Part shown: piece by piece, positions 1 through 9,274 of the stretch
Layout of the letters: every line of letters begins with the position of its first letter
How positions within the stretch are numbered: the stretch's first letter is position 1
Source: Bacteroidales bacterium
GTDB lineage: Bacteria > Bacteroidota > Bacteroidia > Bacteroidales > P3
Reading direction: 5' to 3'
Assembly: GCA_017429685.1 (NCBI GenBank)
Contig: JAFROL010000027.1
Span: 62,001-126,000, forward strand
DNA: 64,000 nt
The notes under the pieces: model-generated
Told to the model about the DNA's origin: nothing
Database searches by the model: none
The model's input: only the letters and a program-made list of their open reading frames with translations
Position numbers and translations under genes: made by a program

Positions 1-222
1 GCTGTTGATGGTAATAGTGGCAATGAGGCTCAGCACCACCAGCGCGATGGCAAGACCCCAAGTCAGTTTCTCAAGGAAATCTGTGGTTTTGCGCACACCC
101 ATAATCTGGTTGGGAGCCGAAAAATTGGCAGCCAATCCGCCGCCCTTCGAATTCTGAACAAGTACTACCAGCGCTAAAACGATGCTGACAATCAGAATAA
201 GTATTACGATAAAGTTGTACAT
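1..222 (-). CDS. secG: SecG, preprotein translocase subunit (partial, C-terminus outside window)
   Basis: The minus-strand frame opens with ATG at 222 (MYNFIVILILIVSIV...) and stays open to the window edge. The 74 visible residues show the SecG pattern: a first membrane helix (about residues 2-22), a short loop with QNSKGGGLAANF, and a second helix starting near residue 55. SecG is the small accessory subunit of the SecYEG inner-membrane protein channel. The QxxKGGGL loop is the family hallmark. It lies 8 bp downstream of the 223-residue gene at 231-902, so the two are probably co-transcribed. The C-terminal tail is not visible. Confidence 0.88.
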   Translation of the reverse strand, partial: MYNFIVILILIVSIVLALVVLVQNSKGGGLAANFSAPNQIMGVRKTTDFLEKLTWGLAIALVVLSLIATITINS

Positions 223-230
223 AATTTTTA

Positions 231-902
231 TTACTTTTTATTATTTTCTAATTTTAATTTAAGTTCCGAAATTCGGATTGCAAAAGTACTACTTTTTTCG
301 GGATATTTTGCAATTAATTTTTCATATACAGCAATAGCGCGCTCGAAACGGCCCTGCTTCTCAAGCACAACTGCAAGAGTTTCAGTCTCTAACGATTCAT
401 CTTTCAGAATACTCTTTTTTCCAAGAACTTCGACAGGAACGTCCTCCATCTCGCCCAAATCTTCCGGATTGTAATTGCCCGATTCAAGAAATTTGGACAG
501 AATGACACTTTTGGGAGCCGTCTTGAACGACACCTCCTGATAGGCATTGATTTCTTTCATAATATCAAAGGCGTCAGGCTCGGCAGGAGCCTCCACCTTG
601 GCTTTCGGCTGCTCTTCGGGCTCACTGGCCTTCTGTTCCACCAGCGTGGGAAGTTCAGAATACGCAACGCGCTCCAGATAATCTTCAAATCTTGCATTAT
701 CAATGAAATACAGCATTGCTTTGGGCAGATAGCGTTCTTCCCAACCCGAGGTGCCGGTGGCCTTGTCGCACAGGATATCCATCATCTGCAACAACGAACA
801 ATACGGAAACCGGTTTTTCTCCGTCTGGATCTCCGACTTGTCCAACATTGAATATCGGCACAGATCACCCAACTTGGCATTAAACATTGATTTATCCATC
901 AT
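231..902 (-). CDS. Conserved hypothetical protein with C-terminal TPR-like helices, upstream of secG
   Basis: This 223-residue soluble protein has no signal peptide or membrane segment. Residues 1-90 are helical, the middle (about 90-115) is rich in Glu, Pro, Ala and Lys and probably disordered, and the last 50 residues (TLAVVLEKQGRFERAIAVYE then KLIAKYPEKSSTFAIRISEL) look like a single tetratricopeptide hairpin. A protein of this type commonly sits just upstream of secG in Bacteroidales. Its function is not established. Two Met codons (902 and 899) can serve as start. A TACATTTG -7-like box lies on the minus strand at 935-942. Confidence 0.7.
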   Translation of the reverse strand: MMDKSMFNAKLGDLCRYSMLDKSEIQTEKNRFPYCSLLQMMDILCDKATGTSGWEERYLPKAMLYFIDNARFEDYLERVAYSELPTLVEQKASEPEEQPKAKVEAPAEPDAFDIMKEINAYQEVSFKTAPKSVILSKFLESGNYNPEDLGEMEDVPVEVLGKKSILKDESLETETLAVVLEKQGRFERAIAVYEKLIAKYPEKSSTFAIRISELKLKLENNKK

Positions 903-934
903 TTTGTAATATTTGTATATGAAAAATCAAAATG

Positions 935-942
935 CAAATGTA
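935..942 (-). promoter_or_regulatory. Putative -7 box of the hypothetical-secG operon promoter
   Basis: On the minus strand these bases read TACATTTG, a match to the Bacteroidota TAnnTTTG -7 element, 33 bp before the start at 902. A -33 TTTG at the ideal spacing is not evident (it reads TTTT), so this is a partial match. Confidence 0.4.
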
Positions 943-1068
943 CAAGTTTTTTTTGAAATGGAAAAACAACAATTCAAAAATAATATTTTTAGTACTATAT
1001 TTCAATGATTTATGCATTAAACAAAAAAGTTTTAAACATTTTTATGTTTCCATATCAATTTTTTTGTG

Positions 1069-1076
1069 TACTTTTG
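1069..1076 (+). promoter_or_regulatory. Putative -7 box for rpmH
   Basis: TACTTTTG matches TAnnTTTG and lies 22 bp before the rpmH start, divergent from the box at 935-942. The -33 region is T-rich without an exact TTTG at 19-20 bp. Confidence 0.45.
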
Positions 1077-1097
1077 CACTTCCAAATTTGAGTAAAA

Positions 1098-1244
1098 ATG
1101 AAGAGAACATTTCAACCATCACGCAGAAAAAGAGCAAATAAGCACGGTTTTCGTCAGAGAATGTCGACGGCAAATGGCAGAAAAGTTTTGGCTGCTCGCC
1201 GCAGAAAAGGCAGAAAAAAATTAACTGTTTCCGACGAACGATAA
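1098..1244 (+). CDS. rpmH: 50S ribosomal protein L34
   Basis: This 48-residue, very basic protein begins [20 protein letters not shown] and continues [20 protein letters not shown]. That is the unmistakable L34 pattern (KRTFQPS, HGFRxRM, GRxVLxxRRxKGRxxL). L34 is a component of the large ribosomal subunit. The tail KLTVSDER is slightly longer than in E. coli L34. A -7 promoter box lies 22 bp upstream and a strong intrinsic terminator 50 bp downstream, so it is probably transcribed alone. It is short enough to be missed by length-filtered gene calling. Confidence 0.96.
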   Translation: MKRTFQPSRRKRANKHGFRQRMSTANGRKVLAARRRKGRKKLTVSDER

Positions 1245-1293
1245 GAAGTGCCGGTTCTCCGTGGACGGAGATTCCGTTTGCCAATTTAAAGAT

Positions 1294-1324
1294 AAGAAGT
1301 ATTGTCGTCAATACTTCTTTTTTA
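1294..1324 (+). terminator. Intrinsic terminator after rpmH
   Basis: An 11-bp perfect stem AAGAAGTATTG / CAATACTTCTT with loop TCGT is followed immediately by a T-run (TTTTATT). Confidence 0.9.
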
Positions 1325-1465
1325 TTATAGCAACAGTCAAAACTATCGCGTCAATGGGTCGGGCAAGCCAAAAGAAGACAAAACCGAGTGCCGAAAATTG
1401 AGGCACCCTCAACGGATACCACTTCTCAACTTTAGGCCGCTCTCACCAGCAACGCTCATCAGAAA

Positions 1466-2902
1466 ATGATGAAAATGAGAAAAACAAAGCAGGAGACAAT
1501 CATCACCGATGTCGAGGTCAGCGATGCCGGAGCAGAAGGCAAAGCCATTGTGCGTCACGACGGAATGGTCATCTTTGTACCCTTTGTGGTGCCAGGCGAC
1601 GTCATCGATGTCAAGATATTCAAAAAGAAAAAGAACTACGCCGAAGGACGTGCTGTGGCCATCAAAAAACCGTCGCCACTTCGCGTCGATGCGCAATGCA
1701 CACACTTCGGCATTTGTGGTGGATGCAAATGGCAGACCTTCGACTATGCCGGACAGCTGCGATGCAAGGAACAGCAAGTGCGCGACAACCTCGAACGGCT
1801 GGGACACATCGACACATCTGGGCTACGCACCATTTGCGGTTCCGACAACATCTTCTACTATCGCAACAAACTGGAATTCACCTTTTCGACAAAACGGTGG
1901 CTGAACGATGGCGAAGTTCGGGACGAGGCCGACCCCGGCGCCGTAGGATTCCACGTGCCACAGGTCTTCGACAAAGTGTTGCCCATCGAGCACTGTGCCC
2001 TGCAGCGCGACCCCTCCAACCAGATCCGGAACGCAGTGCGCGACTTCGCCTTGCAACATTCCATCCCCTTCTACGACATACGCAACCATACGGGATTTCT
2101 CCGCAATCTGGTGATTCGCAACACTTCGACCGGCGAATGGATGGTCATCGTCATCGTTGCCGAACGCAACGACGGAATGCTGATGCCTATTATGGAATTC
2201 CTAAAAGAGACCTTCCCCTGCATCACCTCGCTCCTCTACATCATCAACGACAAATTCAACGATTCCTACACCGACCTCGAGGTCACGACCTACAGCGGAC
2301 AGGGTTACATCACCGAGCAAATGCCACGCTACGGCGGAGGCACACCGCTGCAGTTCCGCATCAATCCCAAGTCGTTCTACCAGACCAATTCCGAGCAGGC
2401 ATTCAAACTATACAGCTTCGTCGCCGAATTTGCGCAACTGCGCGGCGACGAAAATGTCTACGACCTCTACACAGGCACAGGCACCATTGCACAGTTCCTG
2501 GCAGGAATGTGCCGTCGGGTTATAGGCATAGAATATGTAGAAGAGGCCATTGTCGATGCACGCCTTAACGCCAAGCTCAACGGATTCGACAACTGCACCT
2601 TCTACGCCGGCGATATGGCCAAAGTACTCACCCCAGACTTCATCGCCGCCAACGGGCGTCCCGAAGTCGTCATCACCGATCCACCGCGAGCCGGAATGCA
2701 CGAAAAAGTAGTCGAACAGCTCCTCGCCGTCGAGGCTCCGCGCATCGTCTACGTCAGCTGCAACCCCGCCACGCAGGCTCGCGACCTGCAGATGCTGGCC
2801 GCAAAATACGACATCGGACGCATCCAGCCCGTCGATATGTTTCCTCACACACAGCACGTCGAAAACGTCGCCGAATTGACATTAAAAAAAGAAAAAAAAT
2901 AA
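1466..2902 (+). CDS. rlmD: 23S rRNA (uracil-5-)-methyltransferase, RlmD/TrmA family
   Basis: The 478-residue SAM-dependent RNA methyltransferase makes 5-methyluridine. An N-terminal TRAM domain (about residues 10-68) is followed by the iron-sulfur cysteine cluster (Cys78, Cys84, Cys87 in CTHFGICGGC, with a fourth Cys near HCALQRD). The C-terminal Rossmann domain has the SAM motif VYDLYTGTGTIAQFLAG, the DPPRAGMHEK motif and the catalytic Cys in VYVSCNPATQARDL. Length and motif order fit RlmD/RumA; the exact target uridine cannot be read from sequence. Alternative Met starts occur at codons 2 and 4. The C-terminus is Lys-rich. Confidence 0.9.
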   Translation: MMKMRKTKQETIITDVEVSDAGAEGKAIVRHDGMVIFVPFVVPGDVIDVKIFKKKKNYAEGRAVAIKKPSPLRVDAQCTHFGICGGCKWQTFDYAGQLRCKEQQVRDNLERLGHIDTSGLRTICGSDNIFYYRNKLEFTFSTKRWLNDGEVRDEADPGAVGFHVPQVFDKVLPIEHCALQRDPSNQIRNAVRDFALQHSIPFYDIRNHTGFLRNLVIRNTSTGEWMVIVIVAERNDGMLMPIMEFLKETFPCITSLLYIINDKFNDSYTDLEVTTYSGQGYITEQMPRYGGGTPLQFRINPKSFYQTNSEQAFKLYSFVAEFAQLRGDENVYDLYTGTGTIAQFLAGMCRRVIGIEYVEEAIVDARLNAKLNGFDNCTFYAGDMAKVLTPDFIAANGRPEVVITDPPRAGMHEKVVEQLLAVEAPRIVYVSCNPATQARDLQMLAAKYDIGRIQPVDMFPHTQHVENVAELTLKKEKK

Positions 2903-2930
2903 ATTTTTCATCTATTATAAAAAAAAATGC

Positions 2931-2938
2931 TATCTTTG
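2931..2938 (+). promoter_or_regulatory. Putative -7 box for the T9SS protein at 3050
   Basis: TATCTTTG is an exact TAnnTTTG match followed by GCATATTG. It implies a roughly 105-nt AT-rich 5' leader. The -33 region (TTTTTC) is imperfect. Confidence 0.45.
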
Positions 2939-3049
2939 CATATTGATATTTTGACGCCAGAAAGCTCAAATTATCACATAGCATATTGAAAAATAAATTT
3001 ATATAGATAATAAATAAATAAAGTATAACATATTAATTCAATCCGCAAG

Positions 3050-4414
3050 ATGAAAAAAAGAGTATTCTTTCTCCTTTTGGCTGCCTTGATGATGCCTCTG
3101 GCTATGAACGCTCAGCAAAATGTTTCTGTCCACATCGACACAACCATCAATGCGTGTACTTCCTACACTTGGCCTGTCAACGGAACCACCTACACCGTTA
3201 CCGGCGTACATACCGCCATTGTCGGTGACACACTCTACATACTGGACCTCACCATCAATCCAGTATATACCGAGATCATATCGACTCCCATTCAGGGCGG
3301 TTGCTCCTACACCTGGGGCGACAGTGTCATCACCACAAGCGGCACTCACACACAGACCTTCCAGTCGCAAGCCGGATGCGACAGCACCGTCACCATCACC
3401 CTCTCGCTGGCTACATCGGCAACAAAGGCCTACACTGTAACCGCCTGCGAATCCTACATTTGGAAGGGTGACACCCTCACAACAACGGGCACCACCATTA
3501 TCAACGACAACTCTAACCCCCTGTGCGACTCAATCCTGACGCTCAACCTCACCATCATCGAACCCGAGCAGAAAGCCTACGACACCACCATCTCGGCTTG
3601 CGAATCGACCCGTTTCCGCTGGTCGCCGCAGTCCAGCTGGATCAACATCTCGCAAGATGGCTACACCATCACCTCCGAGGCCTACTCGCAGACTTCCGCT
3701 GCCACCCTCGACCGTTTCCACCCCCGTACCGTTGAAAGATGCTTCGATAGCCTCGTAACCATCCATTTCAACATCAAGAGCAAAAACTACACAACCCTTA
3801 ACGAAAAAGCCTGCGACGAATTGACCATTTCCGTCTTCGGTAAAGATTATACATACTACTACAGCAAAAACGATACCATCACCGGTGCAAAGGGCGTCAA
3901 CGGATGCGACAGCGTCGTCTATATGAATGTCACCATCAACAAGACTCCCGAGGTTTACATCAGCGGCGATCTCCGCGTGGCTCCCGGCTCAAACGCCACT
4001 CTCTATGCCAACAGCAACCAGACCGTCAACTACACCTGGAGCAATGGTTCCACCGCCGAAAGCATCACCCTGACCAATGTCCAGGCCAATACCGAAGTGT
4101 CGCTGAACGGCAAGAACGTCTCCACGGGATGCGAGAGCACATCGCACGTCACCATTATGGCCAACCTGGCCATCGATGGCGTCAACGACGATATGCTGCA
4201 GATCTACCCCAACCCCACCACTGCCCAGATCAACATCAACAGCACTGAGAGCCTGAAGAACGTCAGCATCTTCAACTTGATGGGCCAGCAGGTCATCAAT
4301 GCCGGCACCGCCAACGTCATCGACCTTGGCAACCTCAACAACGGCTCCTACGTAGTCCGCATCGAGATGAACAACGGCACCGTGGCAACTCGCACCGTAG
4401 TCCTCAGCAAGTAA
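3050..4414 (+). CDS. Secreted repeat protein with T9SS type A sorting domain
   Basis: The 454-residue protein starts MKKRVFFLLLAALMM and has a clear signal peptide ending near AMNAQQ. The body holds about five degenerate repeats, each with an early AC-ES-Y-W/AC-TSYTW core and a late CDSxxTLNLTI element (around residues 35, 80, 125, 180 and 250). The last 80 residues, from IYPNPTTAQININS through NVSIFNLMGQQV to NGSYVVRIEM, form a type A T9SS sorting domain. The sequence therefore predicts export by Sec, then T9SS, to the cell surface or medium. No enzymatic motif is visible; an adhesin or structural role is only a guess. A strong terminator follows. Confidence 0.85.
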   Translation: MKKRVFFLLLAALMMPLAMNAQQNVSVHIDTTINACTSYTWPVNGTTYTVTGVHTAIVGDTLYILDLTINPVYTEIISTPIQGGCSYTWGDSVITTSGTHTQTFQSQAGCDSTVTITLSLATSATKAYTVTACESYIWKGDTLTTTGTTIINDNSNPLCDSILTLNLTIIEPEQKAYDTTISACESTRFRWSPQSSWINISQDGYTITSEAYSQTSAATLDRFHPRTVERCFDSLVTIHFNIKSKNYTTLNEKACDELTISVFGKDYTYYYSKNDTITGAKGVNGCDSVVYMNVTINKTPEVYISGDLRVAPGSNATLYANSNQTVNYTWSNGSTAESITLTNVQANTEVSLNGKNVSTGCESTSHVTIMANLAIDGVNDDMLQIYPNPTTAQININSTESLKNVSIFNLMGQQVINAGTANVIDLGNLNNGSYVVRIEMNNGTVATRTVVLSK

Positions 4415-4434
4415 GAAACATTACCCCTAACACC

Positions 4435-4464
4435 AAAGCGTTCGGAGCTCCGGACGCTTTTTTT
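4435..4464 (+). terminator. Intrinsic terminator after the T9SS gene
   Basis: The stem AAAGCGTTCGG / CCGGACGCTTT has an AGCT loop and one G-T pair and runs into a T7 tract. It ends only 8 bp before the apbE start. Confidence 0.88.
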
Positions 4465-4472
4465 GTGAACGA

Positions 4473-5510
4473 ATGAAACCACGCCATAGACTTACAGCCG
4501 CTGTGCTGACGGCACTTTTGCTGTCCCTAACGGCCTGCAAACCGACAATGCTGCCCATACGCCTGCAAGGCGAAGCACAAGGCACATACTACAGCATCAC
4601 CTACTTCGATGCCCAGCAGCGCAACCTGCAGAGCTCTATCGATTCGCTGCTCGACGACTTCGACCAGACAGCGTCGCTATGGGTCGACAGCTCCTTGCTG
4701 CGACGTGTAAACGACAATAGCGACAGCGTCGTCAACGAGCTTTTCGCCACCCTGGTAGACCTGTCGGCCGAAATGAACAGATTCACCAACGGAGCCTTCG
4801 ACTGTACCGTAGGCCGCTTGGTCAATGCCTGGGGATTTGGATTTTCCAAACGCGAAAAGCTGACCGACGAAACCATCGACAGCCTGCTGCAACACGTGGG
4901 CAAACAGCCCTCCGCAGTGCGCCATCACGACGGTACCATCGTGGTGCGCAAAGCCGACAGCGAAGCCTCGTTCGACTTCAACGCCATAGCCCAAGGCTAC
5001 GCCAGCGACCTCATCGGCCACTTCCTTGAACAGCAAGGCATCACCGACTATATTGTCGACATCGGAGGCGAAGTCTGCGCCAAAGGTGCCAAACCCGACG
5101 GCAAAGCCTGGCGCGTAGGCATTGAACGCCCCGCCGAGAACCGCTACAGCAGTCCCGAAGTGGAGACAACCATCGAGCTGCGCGACAAAGCCGTGGTGAC
5201 CTCCGGCAACTATCGCAAGTATTACGAAAAAGACGGCGTGCGCTATTCGCACACCATCGACCCCTCCACGGGACATCCCGTCGAGCACAGCCTCCTCAGC
5301 GTTTCGGTCGTCGACACCGCTGCCTGGCGTGCCGACGCACTGGCAACGGCATTTATGGTTATGGGACTCGACAAAGCCCTCCAATTCATCGGACAGCACA
5401 GCGACGATTCCGGCACACAAGCCGTATTCTTCATCTACAGCGACAGCACCGGCTACAAAACCTATGCCACACCGGCATTCGAAGCGCTAATCATCGAACA
5501 AAATCTTTAA
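4473..5510 (+). CDS. apbE: FAD:protein FMN transferase (ApbE), lipoprotein
   Basis: This 345-residue ApbE-family enzyme transfers FMN from FAD to Thr/Ser of periplasmic or membrane flavoproteins such as Rnf/Nqr subunits. A lipobox (LLSLTAC, Cys22) indicates a lipid-anchored periplasmic protein. Family motifs in order are GEAQGTYYSITYFD, a WGFGFSK segment, DFNAIAQGYASDLI, the nucleotide-binding VDIGGEVCAKG, VVTSGNYRKYYE and the metal-binding YSHTIDPSTGHPV. Length is normal for ApbE. It starts 8 bp after the previous terminator, so it depends on read-through or a promoter inside that gene. It is 23 bp upstream of yicC. Confidence 0.93.
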   Translation: MKPRHRLTAAVLTALLLSLTACKPTMLPIRLQGEAQGTYYSITYFDAQQRNLQSSIDSLLDDFDQTASLWVDSSLLRRVNDNSDSVVNELFATLVDLSAEMNRFTNGAFDCTVGRLVNAWGFGFSKREKLTDETIDSLLQHVGKQPSAVRHHDGTIVVRKADSEASFDFNAIAQGYASDLIGHFLEQQGITDYIVDIGGEVCAKGAKPDGKAWRVGIERPAENRYSSPEVETTIELRDKAVVTSGNYRKYYEKDGVRYSHTIDPSTGHPVEHSLLSVSVVDTAAWRADALATAFMVMGLDKALQFIGQHSDDSGTQAVFFIYSDSTGYKTYATPAFEALIIEQNL

Positions 5511-5533
5511 AAACATCATATCCCCCTTACCAA

Positions 5534-6403
5534 ATGAAATCAATGACAGGATTTGCCAAAAGGCAATGCAATATCGACGAAAAAAAATACACCATCGAGA
5601 TAAAGACTCTCAACAGCAAGCAGATGGATGCCATCGTAAAGATTCCTATCGACCTGAAGGAACACGAGCTTGAAATCCGCTCTATGCTGAACCGCCTGGA
5701 GCGCGGCAAGATCGACTTCATCATCAGCGAAGAGCTGGGCACAGCCAACGCCACGCAGCTCGACCGCGAGTTGGCCACACAGCGCTACAACGAGTTGCGA
5801 TCACTGACCGCCGACCTGGGCAGCACCGCCGACGAGAAAATGCTGCTCGGCATAGTCCTGCAGCAGAGCGACATCTGGATTGCCAACAACGACCTGACGC
5901 TTAACGGCGACGAATGGGTCGAACTTGCCAACAACATCAGCGGCGCCATCGACGAACTCGACGCCACGCGATGCCACGAAGGCGCAATCCTGAAGTGCGA
6001 CTTCATAAAGCATCTGGACCTTATAGAGAACTACCTGAACCAGATTCCACAATACGAAAGCGAACGCATCGATACCGCCAAAGAGCGCATCCGCACCCTG
6101 ATGAACGATGCTGCCGTAAAAGACGTCGACGAGAACCGCTTCGAGCAGGAGCTCATCTACTATCTCGAAAAGCTCGACATTACCGAAGAGAAGGTACGCC
6201 TTAAGAAACACATCGACTATTTCCGCGAAGTGATGGACAACGAGGAAGGCAGCGGAAAGAAACTTGGTTTCATAGTCCAAGAGATGGGCCGAGAGATTAA
6301 CACCACCGGTTCAAAAGCCAACCACGTCGAAATCCAGCGTCTGGTCGTCAAGATGAAAGACGAGCTGGAAAAAATCAAAGAGCAGCTGGGGAATATACTC
6401 TAG
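5534..6403 (+). CDS. yicC: YicC family endoribonuclease-like protein
   Basis: The 289-residue protein starts MKSMTGFAKRQCNIDEKKYT, the conserved YicC N-terminus (MTGF, then EIKTLNSKQMD). It ends with the DUF1732 block FIVQEMGREINTTGSKANH, which is nearly invariant in the family. YicC proteins act in RNA turnover in characterised bacteria. The central part is a long helical segment (about residues 120-220). The stop codon is itself part of the ACTAGT-type array that begins at 6400. Confidence 0.92.
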   Translation: MKSMTGFAKRQCNIDEKKYTIEIKTLNSKQMDAIVKIPIDLKEHELEIRSMLNRLERGKIDFIISEELGTANATQLDRELATQRYNELRSLTADLGSTADEKMLLGIVLQQSDIWIANNDLTLNGDEWVELANNISGAIDELDATRCHEGAILKCDFIKHLDLIENYLNQIPQYESERIDTAKERIRTLMNDAAVKDVDENRFEQELIYYLEKLDITEEKVRLKKHIDYFREVMDNEEGSGKKLGFIVQEMGREINTTGSKANHVEIQRLVVKMKDELEKIKEQLGNIL

Positions 6404-6469
6404 TAATACTAGTAGCACTAGTATTACTAGTATAACTAGTATTACTAGTATAACTAGTCCTACTAGTAA
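6400..6469 (+). repeat. ACTAGT/ACTAGTATTA short tandem array (copy 1)
   Basis: About seven CTAGT units about 10 bp apart alternate as ACTAGTATTA and ACTAGTATAA. The array begins on the last codon and stop of yicC. A second array of the same kind lies at 16904-16970. CTAG is otherwise scarce in the window. Confidence 0.9.
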
Positions 6470-6470
6470 C

Positions 6471-6502
6471 AGAGAGGCCCGCGCTGATGCGCGGGCCTCT
6501 CT
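6471..6502. terminator. Strong GC-rich hairpin between convergent genes
   Basis: A 14-bp perfect stem (AGAGAGGCCCGCGC and its complement) with a TGAT loop lies between yicC (+) and the T9SS gene (-). The T-tract on either side is weak, but position and stability suggest a bidirectional terminator. Confidence 0.75.
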
Positions 6503-6528
6503 CTATTTGTTGATGTCAACTAAAAGGA

Positions 6529-9129
6529 TTAGCGGACAATGAGTTTTTCAATCTTGTTGAACTTGTCGTTGGTGATGCGAACGAAGTAAGCACCCTTGGC
6601 AAGGTTCGACACATTGAGGTTGTAGCCGTTCTCAGCATTGAACTTCGAGGTGGTGACAACACGGCCGCTCATATCGATAAGAGCCATATTGACAGTACCG
6701 GTAACGCCCTTCATAACGATGTTGACGTTCGAAGTTGCCGGGTTGGGCTGGAGCTTCATAGAAACGTTGGCGACGGGGTCGAATCCAATAGGAGCTTCCT
6801 TGAAGAAGCATTTCAGTGTGGCCTCGGCGGTGACATTCTCGATGGTAACAACACCATACTTGGCACCGTCTTCGTCCTCACGCTCGCTCCATTCAACGGG
6901 CTGGCCGTTGTAGAGGATCTGGTCGATTACATAGCCAGGAGCGGGCATAACGATATAGGAAGTCGAAGCGCCTTCGACAATGCTGTCGACATAGTCGCAG
7001 AGGACATTGTAGTTGCCATCCATAAACGAACCGTAGTCCTCATTGTCGCACTCGAGGTGGACAGCCACCTTGGGGATGAAGTGGTAAGGACCGACAAGGA
7101 GACGGATCATAGGATACTGCGAAGTGCTGAACCAGTGGGCTCCACCATCGTAAGCGTCGAGCACCATAACGGTGTAGCGGTTGGAGATAGGCAGAGTGTG
7201 GCTGTAGGAAGCCATACCGTCCTCTTCATAGTATCCGATAGCGTTGGTGTCGCCGTCATAGTAGTAGTTGCTGTTGCAAGCAACGGCGAAATCAGCATCC
7301 TCGGCCAGCTCGTATCCAACACGGTAAGCCGAATTGGGACGGAGCACAGGCTGGTTGGGGAACATAATCTTAACGGTAGGATAGTTGCCGTTCAGCTCAT
7401 AGGTGAAAGCATTGTCGCCGGAGGCGTTGAGTTCCTGGTTGCTGATAACCTCATTGGCCTGGACAACGTGCGTACCGGCACCGTGATCCTGATAGAAGAA
7501 GCTGACATAGTTGCCATAGGTAGAGTCGCGGAAGAGGACCGGCTCGAGGCGCGAACCAACCGCCTGCCTACCAACCTGGGTAGCAGCAACCAATTCCATA
7601 CCAAGGATGCGCCAGGGCTTGCCTTCAGCATCGGTAGGAATCTGGTCACCAGTCACATAAGAAACCAGAACACCGTAACCGGCCTTGTTCCACATAGTCT
7701 CGTTGGGGTTAGTCGAGAAGGTGTTTGGGCCGACAAGACCAGCTGCATAGTAGGAGAATCTGCGCAGAGCGCCGTTGTCGCGAGCCCAAACGCCATAGGG
7801 GCTGTCGCCCTCGGTATTCCAGTTCACATCGTAGCGGAGCGTGTCGAACGTGCTGGTGTCGCCATACAGGTGGACACTGTAGTGGTCGGTAGTCAGGTCG
7901 GTGAAGAAGTGGTGCGTACCAGTGTCGGCAGTGGGAAGGCTAGCATAAGGACCGGTAGCGAAGTTGCTGTCCTGATAGCCCCAGCCGTTACGGTCATAGA
8001 GGCTGTCGTACCATCCGAGGGGGTCGATAACGAGCGAACGGGTGTTGAAAGGAGCGGAAACAACAGTTCCGAGGTTCTTGCTGGTCAGCTCAGTGGCAGC
8101 CTGGCCAGAAGGATAGGTATAGATGTGACCGGTTAAGTTGGTCTGGCTGTTTTTACCGTCGTTGACGAAAGAAGAAACCCAAACAGTGGGGACAGTCAGA
8201 TTCTGAGGCATCATCTGATAGAAGCCCTCATAGTACTGGTTGCTCTTGATGGCCAAGCTGTTGTCGGGAGCGGGGATAACCTGGAAGTCATCGACAAACC
8301 AGATGTAGCCGTAGGCACCACCGCCGTTGTTGCTGCTCGTCCAGCGGAGACGGAGGCTGACGTTGCTCTGGTTACCGATAGAAGCAGGCATAGTGGTGGT
8401 TTTCCAACCAAAGGTCCAATCGTTAACATCGACATCGACGCCACGGATGTTGATTTCGACACCACCCCAGGTGTTGCCACCGTCGGTGCTATAGTCGATC
8501 CAGCACTCGTCGTAGTTGAATTTGCAGAAATGCTGAAAGAAACGAACGCGGACAAGCGACTGACCGGTAGTGTTGATGTTGTCGAAACGCATATAGGCGT
8601 CGAAAGCGCCTGTCATACCGTGTCCGCCCCAGTCGCCAGGAACCTGGTCCTGCATAGTCATAACCATAATACCCTCGTTAGCCGTGGTGCTACCGAAAAG
8701 GGGGTATCTGCTGGGATTGGTACCGCAGATGTAGACGCCCCAAGCATCGTAAGAAACAGGATACTCAGTAGCGCCGAAGAAAGGAACAGCCTGGATCTCC
8801 GAAAGGACGTTGCTGGGCAGACGATGCCACTGCGAGTGGGCTTTGGTCTGAGCGTGGGCAACGATGTTGGTACCGTTGACCTGCTCACCAGCGACAACAG
8901 CACCGACTGTATAGCCAACGCCTTCCTGTGCAAAGGTGCAGAGGAAAATCTCACCATCTTTGGTGAAGATGGAACCCGTGTAGCCAGCTTTCTGGGCGAT
9001 ATTCTCGCTCTGGGCGGCCACATTTCTGTCGACAACCATATCCTTTTTCACGGTTATCGACTTGTTTGTCTGTGCAAACGCAAAACTGGCGCACAAGGCA
9101 AAACTAAGAACCATTAATGTTTTTTTCAT
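6529..9129 (-). CDS. Large secreted protein with T9SS type A sorting domain (choice-of-anchor/cleaved-adhesin type)
   Basis: The 866-residue protein starts at 9129 (MKKTLMVLSFALCASFAFAQ, a clear signal peptide). The frame is open farther upstream, but that part lacks a signal and crosses the promoter. A jelly-roll adhesin-like region has WIDYSTDGGNTWGGVEIN and GYIWFVDDFQVIPAP (about residues 200-285). The last about 80 residues, LQPNPATSNVNIVM through ALIDMSGRVV to KGAYFVRITND, form the T9SS sorting domain. A DNEDYGSFMDGNYNV / CFFKEAP region before it resembles an InlB-type repeat. Predicted cell-surface or secreted; the substrate is unknown. It has a near-perfect promoter at 9244-9274. Confidence 0.82.
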   Translation of the reverse strand: MKKTLMVLSFALCASFAFAQTNKSITVKKDMVVDRNVAAQSENIAQKAGYTGSIFTKDGEIFLCTFAQEGVGYTVGAVVAGEQVNGTNIVAHAQTKAHSQWHRLPSNVLSEIQAVPFFGATEYPVSYDAWGVYICGTNPSRYPLFGSTTANEGIMVMTMQDQVPGDWGGHGMTGAFDAYMRFDNINTTGQSLVRVRFFQHFCKFNYDECWIDYSTDGGNTWGGVEINIRGVDVDVNDWTFGWKTTTMPASIGNQSNVSLRLRWTSSNNGGGAYGYIWFVDDFQVIPAPDNSLAIKSNQYYEGFYQMMPQNLTVPTVWVSSFVNDGKNSQTNLTGHIYTYPSGQAATELTSKNLGTVVSAPFNTRSLVIDPLGWYDSLYDRNGWGYQDSNFATGPYASLPTADTGTHHFFTDLTTDHYSVHLYGDTSTFDTLRYDVNWNTEGDSPYGVWARDNGALRRFSYYAAGLVGPNTFSTNPNETMWNKAGYGVLVSYVTGDQIPTDAEGKPWRILGMELVAATQVGRQAVGSRLEPVLFRDSTYGNYVSFFYQDHGAGTHVVQANEVISNQELNASGDNAFTYELNGNYPTVKIMFPNQPVLRPNSAYRVGYELAEDADFAVACNSNYYYDGDTNAIGYYEEDGMASYSHTLPISNRYTVMVLDAYDGGAHWFSTSQYPMIRLLVGPYHFIPKVAVHLECDNEDYGSFMDGNYNVLCDYVDSIVEGASTSYIVMPAPGYVIDQILYNGQPVEWSEREDEDGAKYGVVTIENVTAEATLKCFFKEAPIGFDPVANVSMKLQPNPATSNVNIVMKGVTGTVNMALIDMSGRVVTTSKFNAENGYNLNVSNLAKGAYFVRITNDKFNKIEKLIVR

Positions 9130-9243
9130 TGTAATTGAATTTTGATTAATAAAAATTTTTCTCCGTTTCAAATCTACAACCCCCTTGTTTTCAGTATATT
9201 TAACACACTTCGACAAGGCAGATGCAGGGTTGGTATTTGGATG

Positions 9244-9274
9244 CAAATTTAGCACAAAAAAACAAACTGGCAAA
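9244..9274 (-). promoter_or_regulatory. Bacteroidota promoter for the 6529-9129 gene
   Basis: On the minus strand: TTTG (9274-9271), a 19-bp spacer, TAAATTTG (9251-9244). This is an exact match to TTTG-N19-TAnnTTTG and gives a leader of about 110 nt. Confidence 0.8.

Noticed and set aside
932-1141. A 69-codon open frame overlapping rpmH in another frame
   Set aside because: Low-complexity translation of AT-rich promoter DNA; rpmH is the real gene there.
9130-9273. Upstream extension of the T9SS protein gene to 9273
   Set aside because: It would cross the consensus promoter and bury the signal peptide; the start at 9129 fits secretion.
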